Below, piece by piece: positions 8,893-16,063 of a stretch of DNA of 50,746 nt (position 1 is its first letter; each line of letters begins with the position of its first letter). Source of the DNA: Flavobacteriales bacterium (GTDB taxonomy: Bacteria > Bacteroidota > Bacteroidia > Flavobacteriales_F > PHOS-HE28); assembly GCA_016788295.1 (NCBI GenBank), contig JAEUSY010000056.1, positions 1 through 50,746 of the forward strand. The letters run 5' to 3'. Below the pieces are notes generated by a model. The model was given only the letters and a program-made list of their open reading frames with translations, did no database searches and was not told where the DNA came from. Position numbers and translations under genes: made by a program.

Positions 8893-10230
8893 ATGCGCAA
8901 CATCCTCATCCTTGGTGCAGGCCGATCGGCATCATCGCTCATCCATTACCTGATCACCCATGCCGACCAACAGGAATGGCGGATCACCGTGGCCGACAAG
9001 GACGGTGCCAGCGCCTCCCGCATGGTGCATGAAGGGCCCGAAGTGGCCACTGGGCTAGCGTTGGACGCCACCGACGCCGAAGCACGCTCTGCAGCAATAG
9101 CGCAGCACGACCTGGTGATCAGCATGCTGCCGGCCTTCATGCACATGGACGTGCTGAAGGACTGCTTGCGGTTGAAGAAACACGTGATAACCCCGAGCTA
9201 TGTGCCCGATGCGCTGTGGGCCATGGATGCCGAATTCAAGGCCAAAGGGTTGATCGTGCTGAACGAGATGGGTCTCGACCCGGGTATCGACCACATGAGC
9301 GCCATGCGCATTCTGGACCGCATCCGCCACGAAGGCGGGCGCATGGAGGCCTTCGAGAGTTATTGCGGTGGTCTGGTGGCGCCCGAGAGCGACGACAATC
9401 CGTGGGGCTACAAGTTCAGTTGGAACCCACGCAACGTGATACTTGCCGGGCAGGGAGGCTCGGCGAAATATATCCGTGATGGGGTGACCAAGTACATCCC
9501 CTATCACAAGCTCTTCCAGCAGACCGTTCGCATCGAAGTACCCGATCTGGGCGGCTTTGACGGCTATGCCAATCGCGATTCGCTGAAGTACCGTAAGGCC
9601 TACGGGATCGAGGAGATCCCCACGCTGGTGCGCGGCACGCTGCGGAAGGCCGGATATTGCGCCGCTTGGGATGCCTTTGTGCAATTGGGCTGCACCGACG
9701 ATGGTTTCGCCATGGAACTGGGCGCGAACGCCACGTGGCGCGATTACCTGGAGGCCTTCCTCCCGCACAACGCAACGCTTGATACACGCGCCAACCTGGC
9801 CAACTACCTGGGCCTGCCCAGTGGAGGGGAAGTGATGCAGAAGCTGGATTGGCTGGGCCTCTTTGGCAACGACCCCATCGGCGTGCAAGGGGGTTCACCG
9901 GCCGCAACGTTGCAAAGCCTGCTGGAAAGAAAGTGGAAGTTGGGCCCCGACGACAAGGACCTGGTGGTGATGTGGCATCGGTTCCGCTACACTGTGGAAG
10001 GCCAGCATCAGGAGATCCATGCTTCGCTGGGCGTGGTGGGCCAGGACCAGGTGCATACCGCCATGGCACGTACCGTGGGCCTGCCGATCGCCATGGCCTG
10101 CAAGTTGGTGCTGAATGGCAAACTCGATGATCGTGGTGTGCTGCTGCCCCTGAAGCCCGTGATCTACGACCCCATCCTCAACGAACTGGAGCGCTTCGGT
10201 GTGGTGTTCCGCGAGGAGGAAGTGGAATAA
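8893..10230 (+). CDS. Saccharopine dehydrogenase-family protein (saccharopine reductase-like)
   Basis: 445 residues from MRNILILGAGRSASSLIHYL, equal in length to yeast Lys9-type saccharopine dehydrogenases. The N-terminal Rossmann motif GAGRSAS is followed by the catalytic-domain features NEMGLDPGIDHMSA and ESYCGGLVAPESDDNPWGYK, both hallmarks of the glutamate-forming/saccharopine-oxidising family. The reaction links lysine and 2-oxoglutarate metabolism through saccharopine in the cytoplasm, most likely lysine catabolism in Bacteroidota. The frame is open 19 codons further upstream (8836), but this extension lacks conservation. A CATCTTCG box sits about 41 nt before the chosen start. It converges on trmN6 with only nine bases between stops and no visible terminator. 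Confidence 0.92.
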   Translation: MRNILILGAGRSASSLIHYLITHADQQEWRITVADKDGASASRMVHEGPEVATGLALDATDAEARSAAIAQHDLVISMLPAFMHMDVLKDCLRLKKHVITPSYVPDALWAMDAEFKAKGLIVLNEMGLDPGIDHMSAMRILDRIRHEGGRMEAFESYCGGLVAPESDDNPWGYKFSWNPRNVILAGQGGSAKYIRDGVTKYIPYHKLFQQTVRIEVPDLGGFDGYANRDSLKYRKAYGIEEIPTLVRGTLRKAGYCAAWDAFVQLGCTDDGFAMELGANATWRDYLEAFLPHNATLDTRANLANYLGLPSGGEVMQKLDWLGLFGNDPIGVQGGSPAATLQSLLERKWKLGPDDKDLVVMWHRFRYTVEGQHQEIHASLGVVGQDQVHTAMARTVGLPIAMACKLVLNGKLDDRGVLLPLKPVIYDPILNELERFGVVFREEEVE

Positions 10231-10239
10231 GGCGAGCGC

Positions 10240-10950
10240 TCAGAAGTTCAGCATCAGGTCGCTGATGAGCGCGCGGTACTGCGGCGTGTAGTCGAAGGGA
10301 CCTGAGGCCTCAATGGTCAGTTCCTCTTCGTGAACGGGCCTCCCGCTCCTGTCCAATTCCAACAGTACCCGTTTCGGTGGGCGATGCGCCACGTAACGCA
10401 CCACGCAACGCCGAGCAGGCTGCAGGCCGATCCGTGCGGCCTCACGCAGGAACTCCTTCTCCCTGTTCAGCGGAATGATAACTGCGAAACGGCCATCGGC
10501 AGCGAGCATCCTGTCCACGGCATCGACCAGCTCGGGGAACACCAGTTCATCGCTGTGCTTGGCCAGCCCGATGCGTGCATCCGGCGAAGCGGAATAGCCA
10601 GCGTAGTAGGGCGGATTGCAGATGATCAGGTCGAACGACCCACTGGCGCTCATGCGCCGCACATCCATGCGATGCACGCGCACACGGTCGGCCCAGGGAC
10701 TGCCCGCAGCGTTCTCTGCTGCCTGCGCCGCGGAATCATCGTCGATCTCTACCGCGTCCACCGTGGCCGTTGCGTTCCGCTGTGCGGCGATCAACGCCAG
10801 CACGCCAGTTCCTGTGCCGATATCCAGGATGCGCTTCGCCCCTTGATGGTCCACCCAGGCACCGAAGAGCACACCGTCGGTACCCACTTTCAGGGCACAG
10901 CGGTCCTGGTGGATCGTGAACTGCTTGAAGCGGAAGGATGGCTTGGGCAT
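10240..10950 (-). CDS. trmN6: tRNA1(Val) (adenine(37)-N6)-methyltransferase-like protein
   Basis: 236 residues. An N-terminal FRFKQFTIHQDRCALKVGTD segment (F-x-QFT...K-GTDG) is typical of TrmN6/YfiC. The AdoMet motif I is LDIGTGTGVLALIAA, and the catalytic NPPYY motif follows (ICNPPYYAGYS), as in N6-adenine methyltransferases. It would methylate A37 of tRNA-Val in the cytoplasm. The gene follows rimM by four bases and is the last gene of the rpsP-rimM-trmN6 cluster. The symbol rests on motif and neighbourhood; substrate specificity within this family varies. Confidence 0.88.
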   Translation of the reverse strand: MPKPSFRFKQFTIHQDRCALKVGTDGVLFGAWVDHQGAKRILDIGTGTGVLALIAAQRNATATVDAVEIDDDSAAQAAENAAGSPWADRVRVHRMDVRRMSASGSFDLIICNPPYYAGYSASPDARIGLAKHSDELVFPELVDAVDRMLAADGRFAVIIPLNREKEFLREAARIGLQPARRCVVRYVAHRPPKRVLLELDRSGRPVHEEELTIEASGPFDYTPQYRALISDLMLNF

Positions 10951-10954
10951 ACGG

Positions 10955-11482
10955 TCACTCGCCGCGGTAGAGGTCGATCAGGCCTGGTGGCGTGCGCACC
11001 AACAGCGACCGGGTCTCCGGATCGATGCCCAGTATCATTTCCTCGGCCAGCGGTACCATTACTTCCTGCTCGCCATGGAGCATCACCAGCACCGGGTTCT
11101 TCGCGGAACCTTCAATGCCAGTCACTTCGCCAAGGTCACCGTGCTCCTCATCGCGCACGATCATGCCGATGAACTCCTCCGGGTCCCAGCTCTCATCGCT
11201 TCCATCAGCCAGCAGACCGGGCGGCGCGTACAGGTCGCGACCCACCAGAATGGACGCGCTCTGCGGATCGGCGAACTCATCGAACTTCACCAGCACATCG
11301 CGCCCCTTATCGTGCAATTGCGTGAAGAAGAAGGGCACCTTCTGGCCTTCAATGTCCACGAAGAAGCACCCGGCATGTACCAGATCGTCCAGGTCGCAAT
11401 CCTCCAAATGCACCGTCAGCTCGCCCCGGTGCCCCCAGGGCTTTCCGAGCTTGCCAATGCGGTGCAGGCTTTCCAGGTCCAT
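10955..11482 (-). CDS. rimM: Ribosome maturation factor RimM
   Basis: 175 residues. The N-terminal domain starts HRIGKLGKPWGHRGELTVHL, the conserved IGK-x-WG-x-RGE motif, and the C-terminal PRC-barrel region includes EEFIGMIVRDEEHGDLGEV and the family's VPLAEEMILGIDPE (VP-E...D) stretch. RimM binds S19 and assists maturation of the 30S head. It sits between rpsP and trmN6, matching the common rpsP-rimM order. A TAACTTGC box begins 12 nt upstream of the ATG, so it could also be expressed separately from rpsP, from which it is separated by a terminator hairpin. Confidence 0.95.
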   Translation of the reverse strand: MDLESLHRIGKLGKPWGHRGELTVHLEDCDLDDLVHAGCFFVDIEGQKVPFFFTQLHDKGRDVLVKFDEFADPQSASILVGRDLYAPPGLLADGSDESWDPEEFIGMIVRDEEHGDLGEVTGIEGSAKNPVLVMLHGEQEVMVPLAEEMILGIDPETRSLLVRTPPGLIDLYRGE

Positions 11483-11520
11483 GGTGGCAAGTTAATGTGA
11501 TGGCCGTGCGGAACGAAAAA

Positions 11521-11541
11521 GCCCGCACCAATGGTGCGGGC
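11521..11541. terminator. Hairpin terminator between rpsP and rimM
   Basis: A 9-bp stem (GCCCGCACC / GGTGCGGGC) with a 3-nt AAT loop, flanked by AAAA on the left and TTTT on the right of the plus strand, giving U-tracts on either strand. It lies just after the rpsP stop (11562) on the minus strand and would attenuate or end rpsP transcripts before rimM. Confidence 0.8.
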
Positions 11542-11561
11542 TTTTCATGGGGGCTGTCGAA

Positions 11562-12095
11562 TTACTCGGCGGCAGGAGCCTCACCTTCAGCGGCAGGAGC
11601 CTCTTCGGTGGCGGCTTCAGCGGGCGGAGCAGAGGCTGCGGCCAACTTGGCGCTGATCGCAGCGGCCTTCTCGGCGGCCTTCTTGTTCTCAGCAGCGATA
11701 CGGGCCTTCTCGGCGTCGGTCTTGCCTTCGGCGAGCTTGCTGCGCTTGGCCTCGATCTTGGTCGTCTTCTCGTTCTTCCAGATGTCGAAACGACGCTCGG
11801 CCTCTTCCTGGCTGAAGGCGCCCTTCTTCACCCCGTTGAGGAGGTGGTTCCTGTAAACCACACCGGTGTAGCTCAGGATCGCGCGGCAGGTGTCGCTGGG
11901 CTGGGCACCTTTCTGGAGCCAGTCGAGACACTTGTCGTTGTCGATCTCGATGAACGCGGGGTTCTGGTTGGGGTCGTAAGCACCGATCCGTTCGATGTAT
12001 TTCCCGTCGCGGGGTGCACGGGAATCGGCCACCACAACGTGGTAGTAGGGCCGGCCTTTTTTGCCTTTACGCTGAAGGCGGATGCGAGTTGGCAT
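11562..12095 (-). CDS. rpsP: 30S ribosomal protein S16 with long Ala/Glu/Lys-rich tail
   Basis: 177 residues. The first 80 or so are canonical S16 (MPTRIRLQRKGKKGRPYYHV, then VADSRAPRDGKYIERIGAYDP). The remaining part is a charged helical extension (AEKARIAAENKKAAEKAAA) ending in short repeats of EEAPAAEGEAPAAE, a feature common in Bacteroidota S16. The start at 12095 is fixed by homology to the family; the frame is open upstream but reads as non-coding. Product is a core 30S subunit protein. A CATATTTG box at 12133-12140 is a likely promoter. A hairpin follows the stop. Confidence 0.96.
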   Translation of the reverse strand: MPTRIRLQRKGKKGRPYYHVVVADSRAPRDGKYIERIGAYDPNQNPAFIEIDNDKCLDWLQKGAQPSDTCRAILSYTGVVYRNHLLNGVKKGAFSQEEAERRFDIWKNEKTTKIEAKRSKLAEGKTDAEKARIAAENKKAAEKAAAISAKLAAASAPPAEAATEEAPAAEGEAPAAE

Positions 12096-12132
12096 GTCGC
12101 GTTTTGAGTTGGTTGTCCCGGAATTGGGGGTG

Positions 12133-12140
12133 CAAATATG
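12133..12140 (-). promoter_or_regulatory. Putative -7 box for rpsP
   Basis: CATATTTG on the minus strand, one base from TAnnTTTG, about 37 nt upstream of the rpsP ATG. It lies in the divergent space with the hexosaminidase gene. Confidence 0.45.
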
Positions 12141-12200
12141 CGGAACTATCCCCGAACGGCCAAGCTTTCCACCTACCGGCCTGCAAACCGCGGTAACGGC

Positions 12201-12208
12201 GAACTTCG
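12201..12208 (+). promoter_or_regulatory. Putative -7 box 5 nt before the hexosaminidase start
   Basis: GAACTTCG followed by CGGCG and ATG at 12214. Two bases from TAnnTTTG, but the spacing fits the box-N4/5-ATG pattern seen at several other genes here. Confidence 0.35.
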
Positions 12209-12213
12209 CGGCG

Positions 12214-14457
12214 ATGCGTTCACTCCTGCCCCTCGCCTTCCTGCTGGCCAGTTGTTCCACCGCCCAAGAAGTGCGGCTCCCCGACCTTATTCCGCTGCCA
12301 GCGCAATACCAGCTGGACAAAGGAACGCTGGACCTGGGTTGCCCCTGGAAAGTGGAAGTGAGCAACGAGCGCTACCGACCGCTGGCCGAACTGATCGAAC
12401 AAGAGATCGCGCCACTGCACCCGTCATCGGACGTGAATTGCCTGGTACCCATGACCATTGCCATGCAGGTGATCACACCCGACACACTACTGCCCCCGGA
12501 ATGGTATGCATTGGGCGTGATGACGGACGGGATCGTGATCTCGGCCACCACTGAGGCCGGCCTCTTCCGGGGCAGCCGAACGCTGGTCCAGTTGCTCGAG
12601 CAGGGCCGCGAGACCGGCACCCTCCCCTGCCTCAGCATCACTGACTGGCCGCGCTTCCCATGGCGGGGCATGCACCTCGACGCCTGCCGCCACTTCTGGT
12701 CGGTGGAGTTCACCAAGAAGTACATCGACCTGCTGGCGCGTTACAAGATGAACAGCTTCCACTGGCACCTCACCGAGGACCAGGGCTGGCGCATCGAGAT
12801 CAAGAAGTACCCCAAGCTCACCGAGGTGGGCGCGTGGCGCAAGGGCAGTCAGGTGGGTCCCTACGCCAGACTTGAGCATGACACCATTCCCTACGGCGGC
12901 TTCTACACGCAGGAGCAGATCCGGGAGGTGGTGGCCTATGCACAGGCCCGGCACATCAACGTGGTGCCCGAGATCGAGATGCCCGGTCACGCCATGGCGG
13001 CGCTGGCGGCCTACCCGCGCCTGGGCTGCACCGGTGGGCCCTACGAGGTGCAGCGCGGCTGGGGCGTGTTCGAGGACGTGTTCTGCGCAGGCAACGACAG
13101 CGTGTTCACCGTGCTGGAGGATGTGCTCACCGAGGTGATGGCCCTCTTCCCCAGCGAGATGATCCACATTGGCGGTGACGAATGCCCCAAGGAAGCCTGG
13201 AAGGCCTGTGCGAAATGCCAGGCGCGCATGAAGTCCGAAGGCTTGAAGGACGAGCACGAACTGCAGAGCTACTTCATCCAGCGCATCGAGCAGTTCGTGA
13301 ACAGCAAGGGCCGGAAGCTCATCGGCTGGGACGAGATCCTCGAAGGGGGGCTGGCGCCCAACGCGGCCGTGATGAGCTGGCGTGGAACGGAAGGTGGCAT
13401 TGCGGCCGCGCGCAGCGGGCATTACGCCGTGATGAGCCCCGGCAGCCACTGCTACTTCGACCACTACCAGGGCGACCCCGCGAACGAGCCGCTGGCCTTC
13501 GGCGGCTACACCACCGTGCAGAAGGTGTACAGCTACGAGCCCATCCCTTCTGAGCTGAAGCCCGAAGAGCAGAAGTACATCCTCGGCGCGCAGGGCAACG
13601 TGTGGACGGAGTACATCCTCACCCCCGAGCATGTGGAGTACATGGCCGTGCCACGCATGCTGGCCCTGGCGGAAGTGCTGTGGACACCGAAAGAGAAGCG
13701 TGATGAGGCGGATTTCCTTAGGCGGTTGACGGTCGAGTTCTCAATGCTTCAAGAAATGAAGGTCAACTCTAGTCATAGCTTGTACCAAGCGACCATTCTT
13801 TCCACTCAAGGGCCTACTCCCGGTGTGATCAAAGTCAGCATTCTCACCTCTTCCGGAGGGAAAATCGTTACACGGCCTTGGGAAGGTAGTCCCTGGCTCG
13901 CATATGTGCATCCGTTCTTAATCGATGGGGACTACCGCGTAGAGGCACGCACAGAGAACGATCCCGCGCTCGGACCTGTTTCTGCACGTAGTTTCCATTT
14001 CAACAAAGCCACCGCCCGCCCGATCACCATCAGCATACCTCCCAACGAGCGCTACAACGAAGGCGGTGCGTTCACTTTGGTGGATGGCATCACCGCGCAG
14101 GAGAAGCGCGTGAGCACCGAATGGCTGGGCTGGAAGGAGGGTGTCACCATCACTGTGGACCTGGGCAGCGTGCAGGACGTGCGCACCGTGAGCATCGGCG
14201 CGCTGAACGAGACGCACAGCTGGATCCATTTGCCCGAACGCGTGGACTTCAGCACCAGCACTGACGGCAAGACATTCGTGCCGGTCGGTTCCTCCGAAGT
14301 GAATGCGGGTCCAGGCCGCAACGCGTTCAGCCTTGGCAAGGTCGGTAAGGCACGCTACTTACGTATCACCGTGAAACACATCGGCAAGATCCCCGAGGGC
14401 CTCCCCGGCGCGGGCAACCCGGCGTGGCTGTTCCTCGACGAGATCGAAGTGCGGTAG
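12214..14457 (+). CDS. GH20 beta-N-acetylhexosaminidase lipoprotein with C-terminal discoidin-like domain
   Basis: 747 residues. Signal peptide with lipobox LLASC (Cys13), a GH20b-type N-terminal domain, then the GH20 barrel. The catalytic pair is Asp322-Glu323 in MIHIGGDECPKEAWK, with the supportive motifs GMHLDACRHFW and SFHWHLTEDQGWRIE. It would release terminal N-acetylhexosamine from glycans or chitin-like sugars at the cell surface. After the catalytic domain comes a module at about 505-615 whose DNA is visibly AT-richer, then a C-terminal F5/8-type (discoidin) domain (DLGSVQDVRTVSIGALNE ... ARYLRITVKHIG). The ATG at 12214 is chosen over upstream in-frame starts because it gives the signal peptide; upstream codons cross the divergent promoter of rpsP. 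Confidence 0.94.
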   Translation: MRSLLPLAFLLASCSTAQEVRLPDLIPLPAQYQLDKGTLDLGCPWKVEVSNERYRPLAELIEQEIAPLHPSSDVNCLVPMTIAMQVITPDTLLPPEWYALGVMTDGIVISATTEAGLFRGSRTLVQLLEQGRETGTLPCLSITDWPRFPWRGMHLDACRHFWSVEFTKKYIDLLARYKMNSFHWHLTEDQGWRIEIKKYPKLTEVGAWRKGSQVGPYARLEHDTIPYGGFYTQEQIREVVAYAQARHINVVPEIEMPGHAMAALAAYPRLGCTGGPYEVQRGWGVFEDVFCAGNDSVFTVLEDVLTEVMALFPSEMIHIGGDECPKEAWKACAKCQARMKSEGLKDEHELQSYFIQRIEQFVNSKGRKLIGWDEILEGGLAPNAAVMSWRGTEGGIAAARSGHYAVMSPGSHCYFDHYQGDPANEPLAFGGYTTVQKVYSYEPIPSELKPEEQKYILGAQGNVWTEYILTPEHVEYMAVPRMLALAEVLWTPKEKRDEADFLRRLTVEFSMLQEMKVNSSHSLYQATILSTQGPTPGVIKVSILTSSGGKIVTRPWEGSPWLAYVHPFLIDGDYRVEARTENDPALGPVSARSFHFNKATARPITISIPPNERYNEGGAFTLVDGITAQEKRVSTEWLGWKEGVTITVDLGSVQDVRTVSIGALNETHSWIHLPERVDFSTSTDGKTFVPVGSSEVNAGPGRNAFSLGKVGKARYLRITVKHIGKIPEGLPGAGNPAWLFLDEIEVR

Positions 14458-14463
14458 ACGAAC

Positions 14464-14471
14464 CATATTCG
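14464..14471 (+). promoter_or_regulatory. Putative -7 box for the DUF1016 gene
   Basis: CATATTCG, seven bases before the ATG at 14479, in the 21-nt gap after the hexosaminidase stop. It suggests separate, very short-leader transcription of the DUF1016 gene. Confidence 0.35.
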
Positions 14472-14478
14472 TTCCACC

Positions 14479-15660
14479 ATGGCGAAAGGGATCAGCGTAC
14501 CGGAATACAGGTCTTTCCTTGCGGAGATGCGTGGGCGCATCGATGCAGCGCGCAGTCAGGCTCTGCGCGCAGTGAACCACGAATTGGTATTCCTCTACTG
14601 GGATATCGGCAAAGGCATTCTGGAGAAACAACGCAAACTAGGCTGGGGCGATGGCGTGGTGGAGCGCCTTTCGCGAGACCTGAGCAAGCACTACCCGGGC
14701 ACCTTCGGGTTCTCATCGCGCAACCTCTGGGACATGCGCCGATTCTTCGAAGCATGGGCCTCGCCGCCAATTCTGCGACAGGCTGTCGCAGAATTACAGA
14801 AGCCTTCGCGGAAGGAGATCATCACGGGGAAGAGACCGGGGAAAAACCCAGCAAATACAAGGGTTTCAAAGCCGATCGAAATTCTGCGACAGGCTGTCGC
14901 AGAAATTCCGTGGAGCCATCATCTGCTGCTACTGAACAAGCTCGACGATGTGCATCAGCGCATCTGGTACATGCGGGCATGCGCGCACTTCGGATGGAGC
15001 CGCAATGTGCTACTGAACCAGATACTCGCCGATGCCTACGGCCGGAGCCATAACCGCACGAACAACTTCGCCAAGGCCCTCCCTGCAGCGTTCGCCCAGC
15101 AAGCACAGGAAGCCATCAAGAGCAGTTACAACCTCGATTTCCTCGGTGTGGCCAAGGTGATGGACGAGCGTGAACTGGAGGAGCGGCTGGTGGAGCGCGT
15201 GCGCGACTTCATCCTTGAGCTCGGCTACGGCTTCTGCTTCGTGGGCCAGCAGCACAAGCTGACCTTGGGAAGAAAGGACTACCGCGTGGACCTGCTCTTC
15301 TACCACCGCTTCCTGCGCACGCTGGTGGCCATCGACCTAAAGTTGAACGAATTCGAGCCTGAGCATGCCGGCAAAATGGACTTCTACCTGAACGTGCTGG
15401 ATGCGAAGGAGCGCGCGCCGGACGATAACGCATCCATCGGCATCATCCTCTGCGCCGAGAAGGATGAGATGGTGGTGGAATTCTCGCTGCACCGAAAACA
15501 GAACGCCATTGGTGTGGCCAGCTACCAACTCTTTAGCGACCTGCCCAAGGAACTGCGAGGCAAGCTGCCCAGTGCCAAGGAATTGAAGGATGTACTGGCA
15601 CGTGCATTGGCCAGCGAGAACCCTGTCAAGGCCACATCAAGCAAGACCAAGAAACGGTAA
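14479..15660 (+). CDS. DUF1016/YhcG-type PDDEXK nuclease-fold protein with internal 37-codon duplication
   Basis: 393 residues. The N-terminal DUF1016_N region (VFLYWDIGKGILEKQRKLGWG, FGFSSRNLWDMRRFFE) is joined to a C-terminal PD-(D/E)XK-like domain with Asp271 (YRVDLLFYH) and Asp286-x-Lys288 (VAIDLKLNEFEPEHAGKMDF). The family is widespread on accessory regions and resembles Holliday-junction-resolvase nucleases, but its activity is not established. The conserved ILRQAVAEIPWSHH stretch occurs twice in part: ILRQAVAE at about residue 98 and again at about 135, exactly 111 nt apart, carrying a palindromic 25-bp repeat. The inserted linker is Lys/Arg-rich. Reading frame is preserved. It has its own promoter-like box and is followed after 4 nt by a small lipoprotein gene. 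Confidence 0.85.
   Translation: MAKGISVPEYRSFLAEMRGRIDAARSQALRAVNHELVFLYWDIGKGILEKQRKLGWGDGVVERLSRDLSKHYPGTFGFSSRNLWDMRRFFEAWASPPILRQAVAELQKPSRKEIITGKRPGKNPANTRVSKPIEILRQAVAEIPWSHHLLLLNKLDDVHQRIWYMRACAHFGWSRNVLLNQILADAYGRSHNRTNNFAKALPAAFAQQAQEAIKSSYNLDFLGVAKVMDERELEERLVERVRDFILELGYGFCFVGQQHKLTLGRKDYRVDLLFYHRFLRTLVAIDLKLNEFEPEHAGKMDFYLNVLDAKERAPDDNASIGIILCAEKDEMVVEFSLHRKQNAIGVASYQLFSDLPKELRGKLPSAKELKDVLARALASENPVKATSSKTKKR
14769..14795 (+). repeat. Palindromic repeat copy 1 inside DUF1016 gene
   Basis: Inverted repeat with 13-bp arms (AATTCTGCGACAG / CTGTCGCAGAATT) around a single central G. The 25 bases 14769-14793 recur exactly at 14880-14904. It encodes ILRQAVAE. The two copies delimit a 111-nt unit. 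Confidence 0.85.
14880..14904 (+). repeat. Palindromic repeat copy 2 inside DUF1016 gene
   Basis: Identical over 25 bases to 14769-14793, offset 111 nt (37 codons). Arms are 11 bp here (TTCTGCGACAG / CTGTCGCAGAA) around G. It encodes the same ILRQAVAE, now followed by the conserved IPWSHH of the family. Confidence 0.85.
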
Positions 15661-15664
15661 CTCC

Positions 15665-16024
15665 ATGAGAGCACTGCTCACCATCGCCCTGGTCGCCATC
15701 GGCCTCGCGGCATGCGCCCAGAACACCATCTACAGCCACGCCATCGGCAACTGGCGCAATGGGCCCGTGGTGTACATCACACCGCTGATCGAGGCCTCTG
15801 AGGCCATGACCAAGGCGCAACTGTTGGAACGGTTCAGGGCCGAGTACCCGGAACTGAAGAACATACCCGCCAGCGACCTGGACGTGCTGCTCTTCGGTAC
15901 GCGGGAGGAAGGCGACGACAGCCGACGCACACTACAGTCCAAGTACGGCGTGCGCAAGCTGCAAGTGGTGATGCTCGAAAAGCCCAAGGACCCGGCCATC
16001 ACCGTTCCTGCGGACCATCACTGA
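15665..16024 (+). CDS. Small lipoprotein of unknown function (119 aa)
   Basis: Signal peptide with lipobox IGLAAC (Cys17), then a compact domain IYSHAIGNWRNGPVVYITPL and a helix EAMTKAQLLERFRAEYPELKN, finishing GVRKLQVVMLEKPKDPAIT. No family is recognised. It follows the DUF1016 stop by four bases and precedes the M1 peptidase gene by 39 nt. The lipoprotein signal is clear, the role is unknown. Confidence 0.72.
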   Translation: MRALLTIALVAIGLAACAQNTIYSHAIGNWRNGPVVYITPLIEASEAMTKAQLLERFRAEYPELKNIPASDLDVLLFGTREEGDDSRRTLQSKYGVRKLQVVMLEKPKDPAITVPADHH

Positions 16025-16063
16025 ACACCGCGCCACATTCGCCACCCGACCACCTTGAACGGC

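Noticed and set aside
12487..13632. Antisense 381-codon frame over the GH20 gene
   Set aside because: GC-rich shadow; the GH20 catalytic motifs on the plus strand are unambiguous.
14479..15660. Member of a restriction or anti-phage defence island
   Set aside because: DUF1016 genes occur in such islands, but here the neighbours are a hexosaminidase, a lipoprotein and a peptidase, with no other defence gene.
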